NCBI GenBank assembly: GCA_964472565.1
Contig: CAYYNB010000136.1
Coordinates: 1-16,617 of the forward strand
From: DATAMF01 sp964472565
GTDB lineage: Bacteria; Chloroflexota; Anaerolineae; Aggregatilineales; Aggregatilineaceae
DNA length: 16,617 bases
Direction: 5' to 3'
Below, piece after piece: positions 1 to 5,878 of this stretch. A program made the position numbers and the translations under genes. The notes beneath the pieces were generated by a model. It was not told the DNA's origin. It saw only the letters and a list, made by a program, of their open reading frames with translations, and ran no database searches. Position 1 is the stretch's first letter. Each line of letters begins with the position of its first letter.

Positions 1-5
1 GGGTA

Positions 6-596
6 TTATTCGTTCGTGGTATCCGGTTCGTCGTCATCGCTGTCTGTGCGCTCGAAAAACCACAGCAGCGTGTTGCCATACACCCGCTCATCAAACGGGC
101 GCAGCACACTCAGATCAAGGTCTTCGCGCTCATGCGGATCAATCTGAATGACGACAATGCCATCCGGCTCGATATGCACGGGATTTGCATCCAGCGCCAA
201 CAGGACATTTTTCCACATGCCTTTATACTGCGGAGGTGCAACATAAATATATTCAAATGCATCCGGTTCAGCTTGGCGCAGATAAGCGAACGCATCCGTT
301 CGCAGCACATCAGCCCGGTCTTCCAGCTTTGTGTGTGCCAGATTTTCCTGAATCGTCTGAATCGCGGCCTTATTGCTGTCGATAAACAAAACATAATCCG
401 CGCCGCGACTGAGCGCCTCGATCCCGACGCTTCCTGTTCCGGCGAAGAGATCAAGAAATGTGCTGCCGTGAATCGCGGTACCAAGAATGTTAAACAGGGC
501 TTCTTTAGCCCGATCCATAATCGGGCGTGTCGAATCACCCGGAACCAGCTTCAATTTCCGCCCTTTGGCGGTGCCCGAAATTACCCGTATCGGCAT
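6..596 (-). CDS. rsmD: 16S rRNA (guanine-N2)-methyltransferase RsmD
   Basis: SAM-dependent methyltransferase expected to make m2G966 in helix 31 of 16S rRNA during 30S assembly. The N-terminus reads MPIRVISGTAKGRKL, the family's usual opening, followed by the TRP-IMDRAKEALFNIL segment. The SAM-binding motif I is DLFAGTGSVGIEALSRGA. The length, 196 residues, is normal for RsmD. I chose the ATG at 596, not a TTG 12 bases further upstream, because GAGG sits 6 bases before the ATG and the choice gives the standard N-terminus. The catalytic motif IV, usually DPP(F/Y) or NPP(F/Y), reads YVAPPQYKG here, so the acidic or amide residue is alanine. It is the last gene of a minus-strand cluster. The stop codon of the upstream URO-D-family gene lies one base before this ATG, so the two are probably co-transcribed and coupled. 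The reading frame ends 5 bases from the window edge. Family identity is sure; exact target base is inferred from the family. Confidence 0.93.
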   Translation of the reverse strand: MPIRVISGTAKGRKLKLVPGDSTRPIMDRAKEALFNILGTAIHGSTFLDLFAGTGSVGIEALSRGADYVLFIDSNKAAIQTIQENLAHTKLEDRADVLRTDAFAYLRQAEPDAFEYIYVAPPQYKGMWKNVLLALDANPVHIEPDGIVVIQIDPHEREDLDLSVLRPFDERVYGNTLLWFFERTDSDDDEPDTTNE

Positions 597-597
597 A

Positions 598-1578
598 TCA
601 GGCCTCAACCACTTCGCGCGCGGCGCGAATATTCGATTGCGGCGTGGTAGTCATGATGACACACCCCGTCGATAAAATGAATCGCCGCCGGTTGGTCTGT
701 TCGATAGCATGGCGAGCCTGTGTGCGCACTTCGACGGGTGTGCCGCTGTGCATCGGGTCCCACCGTCCGATTCCGCCGCTCACTGCGCCCTTGAATTTCA
801 GTTTCCCTTCGTTGAGATCCGGTGCGGTTTCGCGGTCATGCCAGTTAATAACCTGAACCGGATAATCTGCTACCAGATCAAACATCGGCAGCTTGCCATG
901 CAGATGCATCATATTGAGCCACCAGGTGTCGGGAATCGCTTCGAGGATGCGCAAATCATACGGACGCCCAAATTCCTGATATTCCGCTTCAGTCATCATC
1001 GAATAGGATGCATGCTGGACCGCGTAAAAAATGCCCGACACGCCGCTTTTTCGGATCGCATCTATAAAGCGCAGCGTGCTGTCCGTAATTGTATTCAGGC
1101 CCGTTCTAACCCGATCAGGAGCCGTCCGCATATGTTCAATCAGCGCCTCGCCCCCGGCAATGTTTTTCGCTTGTGCCAGCGGACTGAAAATCGTCTGAAT
1201 GAACGGCGTCTCGGTGCCAAAGGCATCTTTCAACAGCCGCAGCACTTCAATCTGCCGCGACAGCACCCCCTTCGACGGGTCCAGCACGCGGAGTTCGGTC
1301 CAATCCAGCGAGCGTTCAACGGCCCGCCGCGTGTATTCGCGTGTGCCTTCCAGGTGTCCAGCCCATCGATCCTGGACCCCATAATCGGTAATGCAAAAGC
1401 TGCTGGTGGGTGTCACTTTGACAAAATCAAAATCCCACTGCCGCTGAAACATCACCGTTGCTTCGGCCAGGTCAGCCGCGCGTTGATCATCACCCGGCCA
1501 GTGACGCCACAACGCCACTGGCACGCGGTCAGTTTCTTCCCCCAGAATCGTCTTTTCCAGACGTTCGCGTTTATTCAT
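598..1578 (-). CDS. Uroporphyrinogen decarboxylase (URO-D) family protein, not typical HemE
   Basis: 326 residues of the URO-D/MtaA fold. It opens with MNKRERLEKTILGEETDRVPVALW, the typical start of this superfamily, and ends with STGCVIMTTTPQSNIRA, matching the C-terminal 'GC-x-(L/I)-x-x-x-TP-x-x-NI' element. True HemE carries a conserved RQAGR substrate-binding motif near residue 30. Here that place reads RHWPGDDQR, so uroporphyrinogen III decarboxylation is doubtful. In the corrinoid methyltransferases of the family (MtaA, CmuA) zinc is held by a His-x-Cys pair plus a late Cys. Here the equivalent is H225-L-H227 and C306, so a His replaces the first Cys. No corrinoid protein or other heme gene is nearby. 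The start ATG overlaps the TAA of the upstream TPR gene by one base (TAATG), implying translational coupling. Family call is firm; the reaction is unknown, with a methyl transferase or an alternative decarboxylase as possibilities. Confidence 0.82.
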   Translation of the reverse strand: MNKRERLEKTILGEETDRVPVALWRHWPGDDQRAADLAEATVMFQRQWDFDFVKVTPTSSFCITDYGVQDRWAGHLEGTREYTRRAVERSLDWTELRVLDPSKGVLSRQIEVLRLLKDAFGTETPFIQTIFSPLAQAKNIAGGEALIEHMRTAPDRVRTGLNTITDSTLRFIDAIRKSGVSGIFYAVQHASYSMMTEAEYQEFGRPYDLRILEAIPDTWWLNMMHLHGKLPMFDLVADYPVQVINWHDRETAPDLNEGKLKFKGAVSGGIGRWDPMHSGTPVEVRTQARHAIEQTNRRRFILSTGCVIMTTTPQSNIRAAREVVEA

Positions 1579-1895
1579 TATTGGCTCAGAAAATCTTCCA
1601 TCTGCTGAATCTGCTGATCGACCATCCGGTTAAGCATAAAATAGCGGCCTAACTCGCCTGTTTCGTTCGCCAGATAGTTGGTAACTAATTCTTTGACCTT
1701 TTTGAAAGCCTTCATCGCCTGTTCTGTATCGCGCATATCCCGGTAAGCCAGACCCAGTCCCCAATACACATCCACGTTGTCGGGTGCTTCCTCAAGCAGC
1801 GCCAGGAACTTGTTGATCGCTTCCTCATCCTTGCCATCATAATGGGACTGCCAGGCAGCACCAATTTTTGCATCAAGATTGTTTTGATTATCCAT
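1578..1895 (-). CDS. Small TPR-repeat protein
   Basis: 105 residues, mostly helical and acidic. Two tetratricopeptide-like repeats can be read at about residues 8-41 and 42-75. The second carries the familiar pattern VYWGLGLAYRDMRDTEQAMKAFKK, with W/L/G/Y/A at the usual positions. The rest is a charged helical tail ending QQIQQMEDFLSQ. There is no signal peptide or membrane helix, so it should be a cytosolic protein-interaction scaffold; the partner is unknown. I chose the ATG at 1895 because GGAG lies 6-7 bases before it; an in-frame TTG 24 bases further upstream has no such site. It lies 54 bases after the end of the large membrane protein gene and overlaps the next gene by one base, so it probably belongs to the same transcript as the URO-D-family gene and rsmD. 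I saw no convincing promoter in the 54-base gap. Confidence 0.8.
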   Translation of the reverse strand: MDNQNNLDAKIGAAWQSHYDGKDEEAINKFLALLEEAPDNVDVYWGLGLAYRDMRDTEQAMKAFKKVKELVTNYLANETGELGRYFMLNRMVDQQIQQMEDFLSQ

Positions 1896-1949
1896 TGTTT
1901 TCTCCACAGTAGCGCACAAAAAGGCTTGACAAAGGCATTAAATTTATAT

Positions 1950-4415
1950 CTAGGGTCGAATACGAATTGGGACAGGCAAAATAATGTGCTGCCCCATACT
2001 GCTGCCTCGCTCATCACGCACAAAGAGCGGGTCAATCGTTTTACAGGGAAGCAAGGTCGATTGGCACAATCCAACCTGAATTACGATATTATACTCTCCT
2101 GCCACAGCATTTTGATCCACGCGTAAATAATAAGTATCACGCACATAGAAATCAAACAGGGACCACTGACTACTAGGAATCATACCCGGATGTCGATGTT
2201 GTGCAAAACTCGCCTGTCGCTGTGCTTCATCCACGACAGCAACATCCACTTGCAAATCAGGTAAGTCTGGTCTTACCGCACGCCAGTACAGCGTAATTTT
2301 AATTTCATCGCCGGGTTTAACGTCGCGCTTGGAAACATCAAACGCCAGCAGATCAATTTCCCCCTGTACAATGCGCGGTAAGGCTTGTTGCGCCGTCTTT
2401 ACAACACCAGGCGGTGACTGAATAGTGACCAGTTCCGGCTTCATTCGAACAACAACGGCTGCTGTGATGAAAATCAGTGTGATCCCAAGCAGCAGCAGTT
2501 TTTCTGATAACGGTGCTGCACGATACCCCACACTCATTTCCGGTTGTTTCCGTGTGCGTTGGCGCATGCCAACCACCACCAGAATACCGGCTGATCCGCC
2601 CGCTATGATCCAGCTTATCGTGCGCTTCACTGTGCTGCCAAAGCGCACCACAACTTCATGCTGTCCGCTTGGCACCCGGAACGAGAGCAAGCCATCATCC
2701 GCGCTGGCCCGCACCGGGACTCGCTGTCCATCCACTTGTGCCTGCCAACCGGGGAAATAAAAGGTGAGCAGCACGATTTCCGTCTCATTCGGCGTCTGTA
2801 CCGCCAATCGGTCGATATTCGGTTTATGGATGATCGTATCAACCTGCACCGCTGGCGGAATCTTATCTCGTGCAACTTTATCGATCACTTCGGTGCGATA
2901 CGAATTGTGCAAAGTGGGTGATGGTGATGGTGGTTTTTGAACAGTTTCTGGCAGCAGCCAGCCGGTTGTCTGTGATGCGACGCTATAACCGCGCACTTCA
3001 TCATCCAACAGCGTCAAAACGCTGGGCGTCCGTTGCCAGGCCGACCAGGGCCATTCTGCTGGATACAGCGTCGGCAGTGCGGTCCCTGCGATACCGGCGA
3101 ATGCGACACAAGCCAGCAGGTTAGCTTTCCAGACAGACTCCATTTTTTGAAGCAGAGCGCCGAGTTGAGCCACCACCAACGCGCCGCAGGCCGCCATTAC
3201 CGGCACAAGATCAGATGGATACAACGGCGGCCATTCAGGAAAAACATCCCACACCGGGCCAAATAGCGGGGTTACAAATACAAAGAGCAATATCCCGACC
3301 AGCCCAAAATAAGCCGACTGTTTCGTGGAATTGGACATGTCCCGGATCAGTGTAATAAGTTTTTGCTGGTATGCTTCCCCACGCGACTGAACACCGGGAA
3401 TGAGTGGTGTACGCCGCCATCCCACAATAAATAGTATGCTGCCCGTGATTAGCGCCAACAGCCAGATCGCCGGACCAATCGCTAAACTTTGTTCCGGGTT
3501 AATTGCTGCCAGGTCCAGCCGCTCTGGAAAAACCAGCATTTCTTCTGGCGTCAGGCGGTGCCAGTTCTGCATCGGATAATGGGTCATCGACTGCCACTTC
3601 ACATCACCACTTTCCAGCAGTGCAGGCAGCCAATAAAATGCTGAAAGGCCGATACCGAGCATCAAGGCGCGGCTAATGCGTCGGGAATAAGATCGACTGG
3701 AAGCGATAAACGTGTAATTCCACAGAAGCCACCCGGCTAAAATCAGCACCAGCACCAGATTGAGCGGCGTACTTGATAGAACAAGCGCAGCGACTGCTGC
3801 CGCCGCCCCAATGACATTCCACTCTTTACCGCCTTGCAGCAGTCGGGAAAATAGTTCCAGGCTGAGAAAAAAGAAGCCGAGTGCCAGCAACCCCGGTAAA
3901 TCACCTTGAAGATAGGGCAAAACCGATAGAATCTGCGGGCTGAAAAGATAAACAGTGGCGGCGATAACGCCTGCCAGGTTTCCCCATTGTCGCCGAGCAA
4001 AACTAAATAAGCTGACGCCCAGCAACGCACAACTAAAGATCATGGCCGTTTTAACGCTGATTTCGGGGTTAGCCTGGCTTAAGAGGTAGTGCAGCCCCGT
4101 CAGGTAGTGTGGCAGTGGAGCAAGATAATTCCACAGCGGCGAGCCATAACCATAATTAAAATCCGCCGCCCAACGTGGATAAAGTGTGCCGCTTTGAATG
4201 CTCTCCGCCATCTCGATGGTACGGTTAACCTGAATTTGCATGCCCTGTGTGTAGGGCAATCCGGATCGTACTATCAGGGGCCAAACCACAATGGCGCACA
4301 GCAGCACAATAACGACCAATGCCCAATCTATCTCACGCCGTGTTTGGCGCATCCAGGCTGGCAGGTCTTCAGGAGTAATGCCCAGCGGCAGTTCGCGGCT
4401 TTTACGTGAAATCAC
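1950..4415 (-). CDS. Large multi-pass membrane protein, GT-C/YfhO-like (6-pyruvoyl-tetrahydropterin synthase-related membrane family)
   Basis: About 821 residues. After a short basic, cytosolic start, the first membrane helix is WALVVIVLLCAIVVWPLIV (about residues 31-49). A loop then carries GTLYPRWAADFNYGYGSPLW, the hallmark of this membrane family: GT-C-like integral proteins thought to handle lipid-linked sugars. Many further helices follow to about residue 450. Around residue 550 there is a YfhO-type element, FYFPGWQAQVDGQRVPV followed by a VPSGQHEVVVRF strand, then two more helices (about 595-613 and 638-656). The last 150 residues form a predicted beta-sandwich (PGDEIKITLYWRA...) of a kind I associate with Chloroflexi glycosyltransferase-like proteins. 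I chose the GTG at 4415: AAGGG lies about 7 bases upstream, and the only longer reading would start at 4520 inside the divergent kinase gene. A good promoter lies at 4455-4484. Substrate is unknown; probable role in cell-surface glycan or glycolipid assembly is inference. Confidence 0.83.
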   Translation of the reverse strand: MISRKSRELPLGITPEDLPAWMRQTRREIDWALVVIVLLCAIVVWPLIVRSGLPYTQGMQIQVNRTIEMAESIQSGTLYPRWAADFNYGYGSPLWNYLAPLPHYLTGLHYLLSQANPEISVKTAMIFSCALLGVSLFSFARRQWGNLAGVIAATVYLFSPQILSVLPYLQGDLPGLLALGFFFLSLELFSRLLQGGKEWNVIGAAAAVAALVLSSTPLNLVLVLILAGWLLWNYTFIASSRSYSRRISRALMLGIGLSAFYWLPALLESGDVKWQSMTHYPMQNWHRLTPEEMLVFPERLDLAAINPEQSLAIGPAIWLLALITGSILFIVGWRRTPLIPGVQSRGEAYQQKLITLIRDMSNSTKQSAYFGLVGILLFVFVTPLFGPVWDVFPEWPPLYPSDLVPVMAACGALVVAQLGALLQKMESVWKANLLACVAFAGIAGTALPTLYPAEWPWSAWQRTPSVLTLLDDEVRGYSVASQTTGWLLPETVQKPPSPSPTLHNSYRTEVIDKVARDKIPPAVQVDTIIHKPNIDRLAVQTPNETEIVLLTFYFPGWQAQVDGQRVPVRASADDGLLSFRVPSGQHEVVVRFGSTVKRTISWIIAGGSAGILVVVGMRQRTRKQPEMSVGYRAAPLSEKLLLLGITLIFITAAVVVRMKPELVTIQSPPGVVKTAQQALPRIVQGEIDLLAFDVSKRDVKPGDEIKITLYWRAVRPDLPDLQVDVAVVDEAQRQASFAQHRHPGMIPSSQWSLFDFYVRDTYYLRVDQNAVAGEYNIVIQVGLCQSTLLPCKTIDPLFVRDERGSSMGQHIILPVPIRIRP

Positions 4416-4454
4416 CAGTTGCCCTTTTTGGGGTATAAAAATCTTTGCGCACGC

Positions 4455-4484
4455 ATTATAATGAGTGAAATCAGACTCCGGCAA
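4455..4484 (-). promoter_or_regulatory. Sigma70-type promoter of the large membrane protein gene
   Basis: Read on the minus strand: TTGCCG (4484-4479), 18-base spacer, TATAAT (4460-4455). Five of six -35 bases and all six -10 bases match or nearly match consensus, and the expected start site lies about 35 bases before the GTG at 4415. The -10 is part of the perfect palindrome ATTATAAT (4455-4462), so TATAAT can also be read on the plus strand (4457-4462) toward the kinase gene. The plus-strand reading has no recognisable -35. Confidence 0.6.
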
Positions 4485-4510
4485 AAATCGGATAAGCCGA
4501 GGCAACCAAG

Positions 4511-5680
4511 ATGTCCTCACAAGAAACGATTCTCAATGGGCGTTATCGCCTTGTTGCCCAACAAGGCTCAGGCGGCATGGCGGTGATTTATAAAGCCGTT
4601 GACCTGGCACTGGGCCGAACCGTAGCCGTAAAAGTATTGCGCCCTAGCCTGACCAATGACCCCGAATTCCTCAAGCGTTTCCGCCAGGAAGCTCGTAACG
4701 TTGCCAATCTTTCCCATCCCAATATTGTTACCGTTCATGACGTGGGCCAGGACGGTAATACGCACTATATTGTGATGGAGTTTATTGATGGTGAGGACCT
4801 CAAGCGCCTGATCCGTGCGGAAGCGCCTTTTTCCATTGATCGCGCCCTCAGTATTGGGATTAAAATTTGTGCAGGTGTTGGTTACGCACATCGCGCGGGT
4901 TTGGTACACGCCGATGTGAAACCTCAGAATGTGTTGGTGACAGACCACGACAATGTAAAAGTAACCGACTTTGGTATTGCCCAGGCGCTTCAGAATACGC
5001 AGCCGCGCGAACGACAAAAGGTGGTTTGGGGCAGTCCGCATTACTTTTCCCCGGAGCAAGCCCAGGGCGAAGCGCCAACCCCCGCCTCGGATGTATACGC
5101 CGTCGGGATTGTGTTGTTCGAAATGCTCACAGGCCGCTTGCCGTTTGTGGGAACCGATCAGCAGGAACTGGCAATGGCTCACATCCGAGAAATGCCGCCG
5201 AATGCCTCAGACTTTAACCCCAACATTCCGGTTCACCTGGACCGAATTCTGCTGAAAGTCCTGTCCAAAGAGCCAGCCTCCCGCTACCGCACCGCGGATC
5301 AGCTAGGTCGCATTTTGGTGAGTTATCGTCGTCAGGGACAAATTACCACCGATCAGGTTCCGCAGGTTGAGGGTCAGCTTGATGAAGAAATCGAACCACC
5401 AACCCCGCCTACATTGACACACCTCCCTGAAGTACCAACGAACAATTATCCTCAACCTCTCTATGCTGCCAATAGCACCCTGAGCAGCAGCGCCCCAGTT
5501 TCATCAACCCAATACTATCCGCCACGCGTACCCGATGTGATGCTTCAATCCCGTTATCGAGCAACAGAACCACCTGCTCAACTCGATTTAGTCACTCTGG
5601 TTCTGGCTTTTTTGGCTTTTATTGCCATCATGGGATTAATTCCGGTCTGGATTATGGTGTACCAGCGCTGGCTTGGTTAA
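4511..5680 (+). CDS. Hanks-type Ser/Thr protein kinase with C-terminal membrane anchor
   Basis: 389 residues. Kinase domain at about 10-270: glycine loop GSGGMAVIYKA (19-29), ATP-anchoring lysine in VAVK (K41), alpha-C glutamate E60, catalytic loop H133-A-D135-V-K137-P-Q-N140, DFG at 153-155, and the SPEQ form of the APE motif after the activation segment. The catalytic loop reads HAD where most family members have HRD. Loss of that Arg is typical of 'non-RD' kinases, which are not controlled by activation-loop phosphate in the usual way. A proline/serine/threonine-rich linker of about 80 residues follows, then one hydrophobic helix (about 360-382) and a short tail. No PASTA, TPR or other sensor domain is present outside the membrane, so the input signal is not obvious. 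The start ATG has GAGG 8 bases upstream. It is divergent from the membrane protein gene and followed at 198 bases by ftsH. Confidence 0.93.
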   Translation: MSSQETILNGRYRLVAQQGSGGMAVIYKAVDLALGRTVAVKVLRPSLTNDPEFLKRFRQEARNVANLSHPNIVTVHDVGQDGNTHYIVMEFIDGEDLKRLIRAEAPFSIDRALSIGIKICAGVGYAHRAGLVHADVKPQNVLVTDHDNVKVTDFGIAQALQNTQPRERQKVVWGSPHYFSPEQAQGEAPTPASDVYAVGIVLFEMLTGRLPFVGTDQQELAMAHIREMPPNASDFNPNIPVHLDRILLKVLSKEPASRYRTADQLGRILVSYRRQGQITTDQVPQVEGQLDEEIEPPTPPTLTHLPEVPTNNYPQPLYAANSTLSSSAPVSSTQYYPPRVPDVMLQSRYRATEPPAQLDLVTLVLAFLAFIAIMGLIPVWIMVYQRWLG

Positions 5681-5690
5681 CGGTTCTACG

Positions 5691-5722
5691 GAAATTCAGC
5701 GTATAATCAGTATTGGAATTTC
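5691..5722. repeat. 7-base inverted repeat around a TATAAT box, possible operator
   Basis: GAAATTC (5691-5697) and its exact reverse complement GAATTTC (5716-5722) are separated by 18 bases, and the spacer contains TATAAT (5702-5707). It lies just after the kinase stop codon, in the gap before ftsH. The arms are AT-rich and no T run follows, so it does not look like a terminator. A regulator-binding site over a promoter is possible, but the repeat is short enough to occur by chance. Confidence 0.25.
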
Positions 5723-5757
5723 TTATACAACGTTAATTCGCACAGACGATACGGCCC

Positions 5758-5786
5758 TGGTTTTTAATCATTGGCTTTTGTATAAT
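5758..5786 (+). promoter_or_regulatory. Candidate ftsH promoter
   Basis: A perfect TATAAT (5781-5786) lies about 90 bases before the ftsH start codon. The -35 at the ideal distance (TGGTTT, 5758-5763) is poor. The 198-base gap 5681-5878 holds this box, a second TATAAT at 5702-5707 and the inverted repeat around it, but no coding sequence. I saw no CIRCE element that would suggest HrcA heat-shock control. Confidence 0.3.
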
Positions 5787-5878
5787 TCTGAGTACAGGAT
5801 GTGAAATCATTGACCTCACCGGCTTGTTTGATCTTGAGTTAGACACATGCCAGATAGAGTGAGGGTTGGAGGCTTACA

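Noticed and set aside
132..650. Open frame of 172 codons on the plus strand opposite rsmD.
   Set aside because: Antisense to an intact conserved gene, no known motif.
709..1608. Open frame of 299 codons on the plus strand opposite the URO-D-family gene.
   Set aside because: Its translation has no recognisable domain and it is fully antisense to a conserved family; long antisense frames are common opposite GC-moderate genes.
1926..1954. TTGACA on the plus strand in the gap between the membrane protein and TPR genes.
   Set aside because: No -10 at the right distance and no plus-strand gene downstream.
4416..4520. Possible 35-residue N-terminal extension of the large membrane protein.
   Set aside because: It would span the promoter and overlap the start of the divergent kinase gene; GTG at 4415 has a proper ribosome-binding site.
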